From NCBI GenBank assembly GCA_018241725.1, contig JAFEDI010000031.1, positions 62,001 through 126,000 on the forward strand: a stretch of 64,000 bases of DNA. The letters are read 5' to 3'. Below the pieces are notes generated by a model. It searched no databases and was not told the origin of the DNA. It was given only the letters and a program-made list of their open reading frames with translations. Positions 25,180 through 33,909 of the stretch are shown in pieces. Source of the DNA: Pseudomonadota bacterium. GTDB lineage: Bacteria; Pseudomonadota; Gammaproteobacteria; Burkholderiales; Rhodocyclaceae. Every line of letters starts with the position of its first letter. Within the stretch, counting starts at the first letter, position 1. Made by a program: the position numbers and the translations under genes.

Positions 25180-26403
25180 TCAGGCAGCGAGGAACAGCAT
25201 CAGCAGTTCGTTGAGGAAGTGGCGGCCCTTGGCGGATGGGCGCAGGGTCTCGTCGTCGATCTCGATCAGCCCTTGCTGGCGGGCCTTCAGCAGACCTTCT
25301 TCGGCGGCCTCGAAGGGCAGGCCGGTGCGCTCGGAGAACAGCCGCAGCGGCACGCCCTTGTTGAGACGCAGCGCGTTCATCATGAATTCGAAAGGCAGTT
25401 CGTCGGTACCGATCTTGCGGCGTTCCTGCACGAAGGCGCCGCTGTCGTGGGCTGCCAGGTAGGCCGCCGGATGCTTGGGGCGGGTTTCGCGCACGATGCC
25501 CTCATGGGACGACAGCTTGCCGTGGGCGCCGGCGCCGATGCCCAGGTAGTCGCCGAAGGTCCAGTAGTTGAGGTTGTGGCGACACTCCCGGTGGGGTTTG
25601 GCGAAGGCCGAGGTCTCATAGTGGCCGTAGCCGGCTTCGGCCAGACGCGCCTCAATGTGGTCCTGCATGTCGGCGGACTGGTCGGGATCGGGCACTTCCG
25701 GCGGGTTGGCGGCGAAGGCGGTGTTGGGCTCCAGCGTCAGGTGATAGCAGGACAGGTGCTGGGGGCCGAGGGCCAGCGCGGTGGCGAGGTCGGCCTCCGC
25801 TTCGGCGAGGGTCTGGCCGGGCAGTGCATACATCAGGTCGAGGTTGACCGCCTCGAAGTGGGTCAGTGCCGCTTCGGCCGCGCCGATGGCATCGGCGCGG
25901 CCATGGATGCGCCCGAGGGCTCGCAGGTGCCGTTCGTCGAAGCTCTGGATGCCGACCGACAGGCGATTGACGCCGGCCTGGCGGAAGGCCCGGAAGCGGC
26001 CCGAATCGACGGTGCCAGGATTGGCCTCCAGGGTGATTTCGGCCTGCGGGTCGAGCTGTACGCGCATGCGGATCGCGGTGAGCAGTTCGTCCAGTCCGTC
26101 GGGGGTGAGCAGGCTGGGGGTGCCGCCACCGATGAAGATGGTGTGCACGCGGCGGCCCCAGATCTGCGGCAGCGCGCGTTCCAGGTCGGCTACCAGGGCT
26201 GCGATGTAGGCCTGCTCGGGAATGCCCTCGTCCTTCACCGCATGGGAGTTGAAGTCGCAGTACGGACATTTGCGCACGCACCACGGGAAATGCACGTACA
26301 GGGACAGGGGCGGCGAGGCGGTGAGGCGGGATTCCCAGCGGCCGTCGGCGGATTTCGGTGCGGCGGCCCTGGGGGTGATCGGGATGATCCGGTTTTCGGG
26401 CAT
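25180..26403 (-). CDS. hemW: Heme chaperone HemW (radical SAM)
   Basis: A 407-aa radical SAM protein of the HemW group, long called oxygen-independent coproporphyrinogen oxidase-like, now viewed as a heme chaperone. The cluster motif is CVRKCPYCDF, with YVHFPWC just before and IFIGGGTPSLL after. The HemN-type N-terminal extra cysteine is absent, which favours HemW. C-terminal winged region is present. It sits after rdgB with a 25-base gap, a common order in betaproteobacteria. Confidence 0.94.
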   Translation of the reverse strand: MPENRIIPITPRAAAPKSADGRWESRLTASPPLSLYVHFPWCVRKCPYCDFNSHAVKDEGIPEQAYIAALVADLERALPQIWGRRVHTIFIGGGTPSLLTPDGLDELLTAIRMRVQLDPQAEITLEANPGTVDSGRFRAFRQAGVNRLSVGIQSFDERHLRALGRIHGRADAIGAAEAALTHFEAVNLDLMYALPGQTLAEAEADLATALALGPQHLSCYHLTLEPNTAFAANPPEVPDPDQSADMQDHIEARLAEAGYGHYETSAFAKPHRECRHNLNYWTFGDYLGIGAGAHGKLSSHEGIVRETRPKHPAAYLAAHDSGAFVQERRKIGTDELPFEFMMNALRLNKGVPLRLFSERTGLPFEAAEEGLLKARQQGLIEIDDETLRPSAKGRHFLNELLMLFLAA

Positions 26404-26428
26404 GGAGCGTGATGCGTGAAGCGGGAGC

Positions 26429-27022
26429 TCAGCTCTGTTCGGCGCGCAGCTTGTCGAGCAACTGGCGGAAGGCGGAGCCCCGGTGGGACAGGACGTTCTT
26501 GAGTTCGTGGGGGATTTCGGCGGCTGTCTGCTCCAGTTCGCTGACGAGGAACAGCGGGTCGTAGCCGAAGCCGCCCTTGCCGCGCGGCGCGGGCAGGATT
26601 TCGCCGTGCCATTCGCCGCAGGTGATCAGGGGTTGCGGGTCGTCGGCGTGGCGGACGAGGGCCAGCGCGCAGTAGAAGCGGGCGCGGCGGTCGGCCTGGC
26701 CGGCCAGGCGTTCGAGCAGCAGCGCGTTGTTGCGCTCGTCGGACTTGGGCTCGCCGGCAAAGCGCGCCGACAGCACGCCCGGCGCGCCGCCCAGCACATC
26801 CACGCAGAGCCCCGAGTCGTCGGCGAGGGCCGGCAGACCGGTGGCGCGGGACGCGTGGCGGGCCTTGGCGAGGGCGTTCTCGACGAAGCTGGGATGAGGC
26901 TCCTCGGCCTCGCTGACGTTGAAGGCCGACTGGGGCAGCACTTCGATGCCGAGCGGGGCGAGCAGGGCGGAGAGTTCCTTGAGTTTGCCGGCGTTGCCGC
27001 TGGCCAGGACGAGTTGTTTCAT
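26429..27022 (-). CDS. rdgB: XTP/dITP diphosphatase RdgB
   Basis: A 197-aa Ham1/RdgB pyrophosphatase that removes deaminated purine nucleotides (dITP, XTP) from the pool. Signature SGNAGKLKEL at the N-terminus, LADDSGLCVD, GKGGFGYDPLF and the final SHRGSAFRQL are all present. The ATG at 27022 matches the family start; an ATG at 27055 would add 11 residues. It lies 22 bases after rph. Confidence 0.96.
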   Translation of the reverse strand: MKQLVLASGNAGKLKELSALLAPLGIEVLPQSAFNVSEAEEPHPSFVENALAKARHASRATGLPALADDSGLCVDVLGGAPGVLSARFAGEPKSDERNNALLLERLAGQADRRARFYCALALVRHADDPQPLITCGEWHGEILPAPRGKGGFGYDPLFLVSELEQTAAEIPHELKNVLSHRGSAFRQLLDKLRAEQS

Positions 27023-27044
27023 GGCGCCAGATCCTCCGTGGGTT

Positions 27045-27791
27045 TCAGGCGCCAATGCCGAGCGCCCTTTTCTGTTCGACGACCAGTTGGGCCACGCCGG
27101 CAGCGGCGAGTTCCAGCAGGCTGTCGAGTTCGGCGCGGGAGAAGGGCGTGCCTTCGGCGGTGCCCTGCACTTCGACGAAGCCGCCGCGGCCGGTCATCAC
27201 CACGTTCATGTCGGTGTCGCAGCCGGAGTCTTCCGGGTAGTCGAGATCGAGTACCGGCACGCCCTTGTAGATGCCGACGGAAATGGCGGCGACGAAGTCG
27301 CGCATCGGGTTGGCGGGCAGCTTGCCGGCCTTGACGAGGCCTTCGAGGGCGTCATGGACAGCGATGCAGGCGCCGGTGATGGAGGCGGTGCGGGTGCCGC
27401 CGTCGGCCTGCAGCACGTCGCAGTCGATGGTGATCTGGCGTTCGCCAAGGGCTTCCATGTCCACCACGGCGCGCAGGCTGCGGCCGATCAGGCGCTGGAT
27501 CTCCTGGGTGCGGCCGCTCTGCTTGCCCTTGGCCGCTTCCCGCGGGCTGCGCGTGTGGGTGGAGCGGGGCAGCATGCCGTATTCGGCGGTCAGCCAGCCC
27601 TGGCCCTTGCCGCGCAGGAAGGGCGGCACGCTTTCCTCGACGCTGGCGGTGCACAGCACACGGGTGTCACCGAATTCGATCAGCACCGAGCCTTCGGCGT
27701 GGCGAGTGAAGCCGCGGGTGATGCGGATCGGACGAAGGTCGGCGGGAGCCCGGCCGCTGGGGCGGGCGAAGGTGTCGGAGGCAGTGGTCAT
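27045..27791 (-). CDS. rph: Ribonuclease PH
   Basis: A 248-aa phosphate-dependent 3'-5' exonuclease that trims tRNA 3' ends. Conserved features include RPSGR near the start, [37 protein letters not shown] and [16 protein letters not shown]. Length is normal and the reading frame intact (some laboratory E. coli carry a frameshift; this one does not). The start overlaps the PP2C stop as ATGA, indicating coupled translation in the kinase-phosphatase-rph-rdgB-hemW operon. Confidence 0.97.
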   Translation of the reverse strand: MTTASDTFARPSGRAPADLRPIRITRGFTRHAEGSVLIEFGDTRVLCTASVEESVPPFLRGKGQGWLTAEYGMLPRSTHTRSPREAAKGKQSGRTQEIQRLIGRSLRAVVDMEALGERQITIDCDVLQADGGTRTASITGACIAVHDALEGLVKAGKLPANPMRDFVAAISVGIYKGVPVLDLDYPEDSGCDTDMNVVMTGRGGFVEVQGTAEGTPFSRAELDSLLELAAAGVAQLVVEQKRALGIGA

Positions 27792-28696
27792 TTGAATTTA
27801 TGGATGGCTGCGTTGATTTCGCGGATGGCGCGTTCGATCTCGTCTTCGCTGAGGTCTTCCTGGTCACGCTTGCCGCGCCCGAAGCCTTCCATCTGCGTGG
27901 TGACGGCGTCAAAGGGCATGGTGCGGGTAGATACCGTATCGGGGATGTCGCCCGGGTTGTCGTCGTGCCAGGTCATGGCGATCAGGGACATGTTGTCGCA
28001 TTGGGAGCCGCCGAGCTCTTCGGCCTCATTCATGACATGCGGTACGCTTTCCATGACTTTCCCGTCGGAAAGCGCCTTCACCAGCATGTCGGTGTCGAGG
28101 GGGCCCCAGACGCCGTCCGAGCACATGGCGATGACATCGCCGTTTCCGAGAGGGGTCCCACGGGAGAACTCGATCTGCGGCGGATGGCTGCCGCCCAGGC
28201 AGGAGAAGATGCGGTTGCGGCCCGGATGCACGGCGGCGCTTTCGGCATCCAGCAGGCCCTGGTCGAGCATTAGTTGGACGCGGGAGTGGTCGCGGGTCTG
28301 GGCGACCAGGCGGCCCTTGCGGATCAGGTACAGGCGGGAGTCGCCGGCATGGGCCCAGTGGGCGACGCCGTCCTGGATCAGGCAGGCCACGATGGTCGTG
28401 CGCGGGATGTCCGACAGGTGTTTGTCGAAGGCGTAATCGAGGATCGCGTGGTGGGCGTTGCTGAGCACCCGCGACAGGAACAGCACCGGGTCGGTGACCT
28501 TGGGCTTGGCCTCCTGCTGGAAGGACTGGGCGATGAACTGGACGGAGATCTGTGCTGCCAGCTCGCCGTAGAGGTGCCCGCCCATGCCGTCGGCGAGCAG
28601 CATCAGCAGCGCGTCCCGCGTGTAGGAGTAGGCGACGCGGTCCTGATTGGTGCGGCGCTTGCCGACCCGGCTCTCCTGGAAAATAGTGAATCTCAT
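27788..28696 (-). CDS. PP2C-type Ser/Thr protein phosphatase
   Basis: A 302-aa metal-dependent phosphatase of the PP2C family: [14 protein letters not shown] (Asp of the metal site), [32 protein letters not shown], and [10 protein letters not shown], ending in a Glu/Asp-rich tail. It overlaps the kinase gene upstream and rph downstream, each by ATGA. The obvious inference is that it reverses the action of the adjacent kinase. The ATG at 28696 is used; a longer open frame to 29410 is a shadow of the kinase gene. Confidence 0.94.
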   Translation of the reverse strand: MRFTIFQESRVGKRRTNQDRVAYSYTRDALLMLLADGMGGHLYGELAAQISVQFIAQSFQQEAKPKVTDPVLFLSRVLSNAHHAILDYAFDKHLSDIPRTTIVACLIQDGVAHWAHAGDSRLYLIRKGRLVAQTRDHSRVQLMLDQGLLDAESAAVHPGRNRIFSCLGGSHPPQIEFSRGTPLGNGDVIAMCSDGVWGPLDTDMLVKALSDGKVMESVPHVMNEAEELGGSQCDNMSLIAMTWHDDNPGDIPDTVSTRTMPFDAVTTQMEGFGRGKRDQEDLSEDEIERAIREINAAIHKFK

Positions 28697-29643
28697 GGGC
28701 GGCCTATCATTGTTCTTAGTTTTATACCCAGCCCTTCGAGCCAGGATTTCTGTTGCGGGGGAGCTTCCCGATGGCGCTGGGCGAGCACCTTCTGCAGGGC
28801 GAAACAGCTCTGCGGTCGTTTCAATGGGTCGAGCTGCAGACACCAGTCGATGGTGGCCAGGAAATGCGGTGAGTATTGTCCGGACCAGGCCTTGGTGGCA
28901 GGCACCACGGTGTCGTGCTTGAGGCGCTCGTCGGAGCGTTGCGGCGAGGAGCCGGCCAGGCAGGCGTACATGCTGGCGCCCACGCTGTAGATGTCGCTCC
29001 ACGGGCCGAGTGCGTCCCGGTTGGTGAATTGCTCCGGCGACGCGAAACCGGGCGTGTACATCGGCTTCAGGATCGGCGTGTCGGACATCAGGGTCTGGCG
29101 TGCTGCGCCAAAGTCGAGCAGCACCGGCGTACCGTCGGCGCGCAGGTAGATGTTGGACGGTTTGATGTCCAGGTGCAGCAGCTTGTGCGCATGGACCTCG
29201 CGCAGGCCGTTGAGCATGCGCGTGAACACGCCCCGGATGAAGCGTTCGCGGACGTTGCCGCGGTTCTTCTGCACGTAGTCGTGGAGGGTTCGCCCGCGCT
29301 CGAACTGCATCACCATGTAGACGGTGCCGTTGGCGCGGAAGAAATTGAGCACCCGCACCACGTTGGGGTGCACCAGCTTGGCCAGCGCCCGGCCTTCCTC
29401 GAAGAAACACTTCATGCCGTAGCGGAAGGCGCCCTGATGGGCTTCGGTGACGTGCGGCGTGACTTCGCCCTCTGCCCGCAGCGCGAGGGAGTTGGGCAGG
29501 TATTCCTTGATGGCGACCGGCGTCCCGTCCTGATCGTAGGCCAGGTATACGATGGAGAAGCCGCCCAGGGACAGCTGCCGCTCGACCCGGTAGTGGTCGA
29601 GCTGAAATCCGGACGGCAGGGCGCAGTTTTGTTGAGTGGCCAT
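28693..29643 (-). CDS. Hanks-type Ser/Thr protein kinase
   Basis: A 316-aa eukaryotic-like kinase: glycine-rich loop LSLGGFSIVY (~24-33), catalytic lysine in VAIKEY, HLDIKPSNI catalytic loop with its Asp (~160), DFGAARQ metal motif, and SPEQF as the APE-type motif. It has no transmembrane helix and no extracellular sensor domain, so it is soluble; the C-terminal ~40 residues are basic. The stop overlaps the phosphatase start as ATGA. Divergent from yicC. Substrates are unknown. Confidence 0.94.
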   Translation of the reverse strand: MATQQNCALPSGFQLDHYRVERQLSLGGFSIVYLAYDQDGTPVAIKEYLPNSLALRAEGEVTPHVTEAHQGAFRYGMKCFFEEGRALAKLVHPNVVRVLNFFRANGTVYMVMQFERGRTLHDYVQKNRGNVRERFIRGVFTRMLNGLREVHAHKLLHLDIKPSNIYLRADGTPVLLDFGAARQTLMSDTPILKPMYTPGFASPEQFTNRDALGPWSDIYSVGASMYACLAGSSPQRSDERLKHDTVVPATKAWSGQYSPHFLATIDWCLQLDPLKRPQSCFALQKVLAQRHREAPPQQKSWLEGLGIKLRTMIGRP

Positions 29644-29729
29644 CAGGCAGGGCGCTACACTTCGTCTTTTGTGGCGGTCGAAGGCGCTAGTTTAGCCTCG
29701 CTTCGCCGCGCTATCTCGGGAAAAACACG

Positions 29730-30596
29730 ATGATCCACAGCATGACGGGCTATGCCGTCCAGGCCCGTGACCTAGGCCGCGTCGCCCTGCACCTGGAATT
29801 GCGCAGCGTCAATTCCCGCTATCTCGATCTTGCCTTTCGGATCAACGATGATCTGCGGCAGGCTGAGCCCATGCTGCGCGAAGCCATCACCGCCAAGCTG
29901 CGGCGGGGCAAGGTCGAATGCCGTTTCAATTTGCAGGCGAAGGATAGCGCACCTCGCGACCTTGCGATCAATAGTGTGCTGCTGGCCCAGCTGAAAGCCG
30001 CCCAGGCGGCGGTGCAGGCCGACCTGCTGCAGGCCGCTCCGCTGTCGGTGGCCGAGGTACTGCGCTGGCCCGGCATGCTGGCCGACGACAGCGTGACTTT
30101 CGAATCCCTGCAGCCGGAGATCGCGGCAACCATCGCGGCGGCGCTGGACGAGCTCATCGCCACCCGCCGGCGCGAGGGCGAAAAGCTCGCCGAGATGATC
30201 CGTGGGCGCATCGCCCACATGCGCAGCCTGGTTGCCACGGTGCAGCCTCGGGTGCCGGCGCTGGTCGCCGAGTATCAGGAAAAGCTCGCCACGCGCCTGC
30301 GTGACGCAGCGGCGACCCTCGACGACGACCGCATCCGCCTGGAAGTCGGCCTGTTTGCCCAGCGTGTCGATGTGGCGGAGGAGTTGTCCCGCCTGTCCAC
30401 CCACCTGGATGAAGTCGAGCGCATCCTCAAGGCGGGCGGTGCAGCCGGCAAGCGGCTGGATTTCCTGATGCAGGAGCTCAACCGCGAGGCCAACACCCTC
30501 GGCTCCAAGGCCATGGCTGCCGACATGACTGCGATTGCAGTCGAGCTCAAGCTGGCCATCGAGCAGATGCGCGAGCAGGTGCAGAACATCGAGTAA
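29730..30596 (+). CDS. yicC: YicC family endoribonuclease
   Basis: A 288-aa YicC protein. It opens with MIHSMTGYA, which is family-invariant, contains NSRYLDLAFR, and ends in the DUF1732 part with DFLMQELNREANTLGSKA. Known for E. coli: YicC acts as an endoribonuclease. It lies just upstream of gmk with a 9-base gap, as in many proteobacteria. Start at 29730 fits. Confidence 0.95.
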   Translation: MIHSMTGYAVQARDLGRVALHLELRSVNSRYLDLAFRINDDLRQAEPMLREAITAKLRRGKVECRFNLQAKDSAPRDLAINSVLLAQLKAAQAAVQADLLQAAPLSVAEVLRWPGMLADDSVTFESLQPEIAATIAAALDELIATRRREGEKLAEMIRGRIAHMRSLVATVQPRVPALVAEYQEKLATRLRDAAATLDDDRIRLEVGLFAQRVDVAEELSRLSTHLDEVERILKAGGAAGKRLDFLMQELNREANTLGSKAMAADMTAIAVELKLAIEQMREQVQNIE

Positions 30597-30605
30597 GGAG
30601 TGAGC

Positions 30606-31220
30606 ATGCCCGGGACCCTGTTCATCGTCACTGCGCCGTCCGGCGCCGGCAAGACCACCCTCGTCAGCGGCCTGCTGGAGCGTGACCCGCTGGTCAGCCT
30701 GTCGGTGTCCTACGCCACGCGTGCGCCGCGTACCGGCGAGGTGAATGGCCAGCACTACAACTTCGTCGATGTGCCGACCTTTCGCGCGCTGCGCGACAAG
30801 GGCGAGTTCCTTGAGTGGGCCGAGGTGCACAGCAACTATTACGCGACCTCCAAGACCTGGCTGGAATCCCAGATCAGCTCCGGCAAGGACATCCTGCTGG
30901 AGATCGACTGGCAGGGTGCCCAGCAGGTCCGCAAGGTGTTCCCGAAAGCGGTCGGCGTGTTCATCCTGCCGCCGTCGGTGGATGAACTGGAGCGTCGCCT
31001 GCGCGGCCGCGGCACCGACAGCGAGGAGGTGATCGCCCGCCGGGTGCTGGCAGCCCGTGGCGAGATGCGCCATGTGGCGGAGTTCGACTACGTTATAATC
31101 AATGAAGACTTGACTGCGGCCCTGGACGATCTGGTGGCCGTGGTGCGAGCGTCGCGGCTGCGTTACGCCAACCAGGAGGCGCGCAAGCCGGAGTTTTTTC
31201 ATTACCTGGAACAGGATTGA
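30606..31220 (+). CDS. gmk: Guanylate kinase
   Basis: A 204-aa nucleotide kinase converting GMP to GDP. The P-loop is [10 protein letters not shown], followed by [16 protein letters not shown] (GMP site) and [11 protein letters not shown]. The ATG at 30606 is chosen since AAGGAG ends 5 bases upstream; a GTG at 30600 would add two residues and sit inside that site. Followed by rpoZ after one base. Confidence 0.97.
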   Translation: MPGTLFIVTAPSGAGKTTLVSGLLERDPLVSLSVSYATRAPRTGEVNGQHYNFVDVPTFRALRDKGEFLEWAEVHSNYYATSKTWLESQISSGKDILLEIDWQGAQQVRKVFPKAVGVFILPPSVDELERRLRGRGTDSEEVIARRVLAARGEMRHVAEFDYVIINEDLTAALDDLVAVVRASRLRYANQEARKPEFFHYLEQD

Positions 31221-31221
31221 T

Positions 31222-31437
31222 ATGGCCCGCGTTACCGTCGATGACTGTCTGAAAAGAATCCCCAACCGCTTCCAGCTGACCCTGGCGGCGACCTACCGTG
31301 CCCGTCAGCTGACGGCCGGCGCCACCCCGCAGGTGGATCTGGACCGCCACGACAAGGACAAGCCCACCGTGATCGCGCTGCGTGAAATCGCCGCCGGCAA
31401 GGTCGGCACCGAAGTCCTCAACCGCGGCCAGGCCTGA
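31222..31437 (+). CDS. rpoZ: RNA polymerase omega subunit
   Basis: A 71-aa omega subunit that supports assembly of RNA polymerase and takes part in ppGpp response. Family core: [23 protein letters not shown], and [13 protein letters not shown]. It is placed between gmk and spoT, the classic arrangement. Confidence 0.96.
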   Translation: MARVTVDDCLKRIPNRFQLTLAATYRARQLTAGATPQVDLDRHDKDKPTVIALREIAAGKVGTEVLNRGQA

Positions 31438-31463
31438 GCGCCTTTCCGCCAGAGAGCAATGCC

Positions 31464-33674
31464 ATGGAATCCGCCGCACCAACTCCGGTCAGTGGTAGCG
31501 GCGTTTTCCAGCCCCCCGCTTCCTGTGTCTTGCCGCTCGACTTCGGCAGGCTGAAGAACATCGTCAGCGCCTACCTGCGTCCTGAGGATGTGGGGCGTAT
31601 CGAGGCTGCCTACCACTTTTCCGCAGACGCCCATGAGGGGCAGATGCGGATCAGCGGGGAGCCTTACATCTCCCATCCGGTCGCTGTTGCGGAGATCCTC
31701 GCCGGCTGGAACCTGGACGCCCAGGCCCTGTGCGCGGCCCTCCTCCATGATGTGATGGAGGATACCCACATCACCAAGGCCGAGATTGCCGAGCGTTTCG
31801 GGCGGACCACGGCCGAACTGGTGGATGGGGTGTCCAAGCTCGACAAGATCGAGTTCCAGTCCCACGAGGAAGCCCAGGCGGAAAACTTCCGCAAGATGCT
31901 GCTGGCGATGGCCAGCGACCTGCGGGTGATCCTCATCAAGCTCGCCGATCGCCTGCACAACATGCGCACGCTCGACTGCGTGCGCCCCGACAAGCGGCGC
32001 CGCATCGCCCGCGAAACCCAGGAAATCCACGCGCCGATCGCCAACCGGCTGGGCCTCAACAGCCTGTACCGGGAGCTGCAGGAACTGGCCTTCAAGCATC
32101 GCTACCCGATGCGCTATCGTGTACTGTCGAAGGCCATCCTGGCGGCTCGGGGTAACCGGCGCGAAGTGGTCGGCAAGATTCTCGTCGCGATCGAGGAACG
32201 CCTGCCCCAGTGGGATATCCAGGCCGACGTGCGCGGTCGCGAGAAGCACCTCTACAGCATCTACCGCAAGATGTCGGAGAAGCGACTGACCTTCTCCCAA
32301 GTGCTCGACATCTACGGTTTCCGCGTCATCGTGCCCGACGTGCAGACCTGTTACCGCGCCCTCGGCGCGTTGCACGCACTGTACAAGCCGGTGCCGGGAA
32401 AGTTCAAGGACTACATCGCCATCCCCAAGGCGAACGGTTACCAGTCCCTGCACACCACCTTGATCGGCCCCTTCGGCACCCCTGTTGAAGTGCAGATCCG
32501 CACCCAGGAGATGAACCACATTGCCGAGAGTGGTGTGGCTTCCCACTGGTTGTACAAGGAAGACGAAAAAACCCTCACCGAGCTGCAGCACAAGACCCAC
32601 AGCTGGTTGCAGTCGCTGCTCGAACTACAGTCCACGTCCGGTGACTCCAGCGAGTTCCTGGAGCATGTGAAGGTGGACCTGTTCCCAGGCGAGGTGTACG
32701 CCTTCACGCCGAAGGGCAAGATCTTCGCGCTGCCGCGCGGTGCGACGGTGGTGGATTTCGCCTACGCGGTGCATACCGACGTCGGCAACCGCTGCGTCGC
32801 CGGTCGCATAAATGGCGAGCTGATGCCGCTGCGAACCGAGCTGCACAATGGCGACCAGATCGAGATCATCACCGCTGCCCACGCCAGCCCCAACCCGGCC
32901 TGGCTGTCCTACGTGCGGACCGGCAAGGCGCGGGCGCAGATCCGCCATTTCCTCAAGAATGCCCAGCAAGAGGAAGCCTCGACCCTCGGCGAGCGTCTGC
33001 TCAACCAGGCCTTGCGCCTGCACGGCCTGACCCTTGGCCAGGTCAGCACCTTTGCGTGGGAGCGCTTCCTGAAGGAGTTCACGCTGAACACCCGCAAGGA
33101 GCTGATGACCGACATCGGCCTCGGGCGGCGCCTGCCGGCCATCGTCGCGCGGCGCCTGGCGGAGATCCAGGATATGGAGTCCGGCCGCGCCGATGTCGTC
33201 AAGCCGAAGCCTGCAGGGGCGATCCTGATTCGCGGTACCGAAGGCGTCGCGGTCCAGCTGGCGCGTTGCTGCCGGCCGATTCCGGGCGACCCCATCGTCG
33301 GCATCATCCGCAAGGGGCAGGGGCTGGAAGTGCACATGCACGACTGTCCGCAGGCCCGCAAGCTGCGCAGCGAGCGGGACCGCTGGATCGACGTGGAGTG
33401 GGAAGCCGCCACCGACCGCCTGTTCGACGTGACGCTGCGCCTGCTCACGCAGAACGTGCGTGGCGTGTTGGCCAAGGTCGCCAATGCTATCGCCGAGCAA
33501 GATTGCAACATCCAGAACGTCAGTACCGACGGCGATCAGGGTGCCTATTCCACCATCTACATCACGGTGCAGGTGACTCATCGCCTGCATCTTGCCAAGG
33601 TCATCCGCGGGATACGCAACATCCCGGAGGTGGTCCGCATCAACCGCCTCAAGGGCGACCAGAAGGGCAGCTGA
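31464..33674 (+). CDS. spoT: Bifunctional (p)ppGpp synthetase/hydrolase SpoT
   Basis: A 736-aa RelA/SpoT protein. The HD hydrolase motif LLHDVMEDT (~93) and DRLHNMRTL are intact. The synthetase domain (~230-370) has IYRKM, GFRVIVPD and KANGYQSLHTTL. The TGS (~395-455) and C-terminal ACT domains (~660-735) are present. It makes and degrades (p)ppGpp in response to starvation. Both activities look functional. Betaproteobacteria usually also have a RelA elsewhere. The gene follows rpoZ by 26 bases. Confidence 0.96.
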   Translation: MESAAPTPVSGSGVFQPPASCVLPLDFGRLKNIVSAYLRPEDVGRIEAAYHFSADAHEGQMRISGEPYISHPVAVAEILAGWNLDAQALCAALLHDVMEDTHITKAEIAERFGRTTAELVDGVSKLDKIEFQSHEEAQAENFRKMLLAMASDLRVILIKLADRLHNMRTLDCVRPDKRRRIARETQEIHAPIANRLGLNSLYRELQELAFKHRYPMRYRVLSKAILAARGNRREVVGKILVAIEERLPQWDIQADVRGREKHLYSIYRKMSEKRLTFSQVLDIYGFRVIVPDVQTCYRALGALHALYKPVPGKFKDYIAIPKANGYQSLHTTLIGPFGTPVEVQIRTQEMNHIAESGVASHWLYKEDEKTLTELQHKTHSWLQSLLELQSTSGDSSEFLEHVKVDLFPGEVYAFTPKGKIFALPRGATVVDFAYAVHTDVGNRCVAGRINGELMPLRTELHNGDQIEIITAAHASPNPAWLSYVRTGKARAQIRHFLKNAQQEEASTLGERLLNQALRLHGLTLGQVSTFAWERFLKEFTLNTRKELMTDIGLGRRLPAIVARRLAEIQDMESGRADVVKPKPAGAILIRGTEGVAVQLARCCRPIPGDPIVGIIRKGQGLEVHMHDCPQARKLRSERDRWIDVEWEAATDRLFDVTLRLLTQNVRGVLAKVANAIAEQDCNIQNVSTDGDQGAYSTIYITVQVTHRLHLAKVIRGIRNIPEVVRINRLKGDQKGS

Positions 33675-33713
33675 GGCTGCTAGAATCCACGCCGCTTAAA
33701 AAGGGAGATCCAC

Positions 33714-33902
33714 ATGGCAGGTTACGAGTCCGAGCACACCAAGTTCATGCGTGAATGGATGGCCAAGCATCCTGAGCAAGTCGAAGAGCAGAAGAAGGGG
33801 CGCGCCCTGTGGTGGGACAAGCCGCAGGATCTGGAGACCCAGCGTGAGTACGCGGCCGGCCGCGTCGCCCAGAAGCCCTATCCTTACTCGACCGAAAGCT
33901 GA
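33714..33902 (+). CDS. DUF3460 family small protein
   Basis: A 62-aa soluble protein, charged, with a repeated pattern of conserved residues (YESEHTKFMREW, ALWWDK, YAYRVAQKPYPY-like end), matching the DUF3460 group of betaproteobacteria as I remember it. GGGAG lies 7 bases before the ATG. It sits between spoT and the exonuclease fusion gene. The function is unknown. Confidence 0.85.
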   Translation: MAGYESEHTKFMREWMAKHPEQVEEQKKGRALWWDKPQDLETQREYAAGRVAQKPYPYSTES

Positions 33903-33909
33903 GCGGGCT

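Noticed and set aside
27788-29410. 540-codon extension of the phosphatase through the kinase gene
   Set aside because: The first ~238 residues are an out-of-frame translation of the kinase; the ATG at 28696 overlaps the kinase stop in the usual way.
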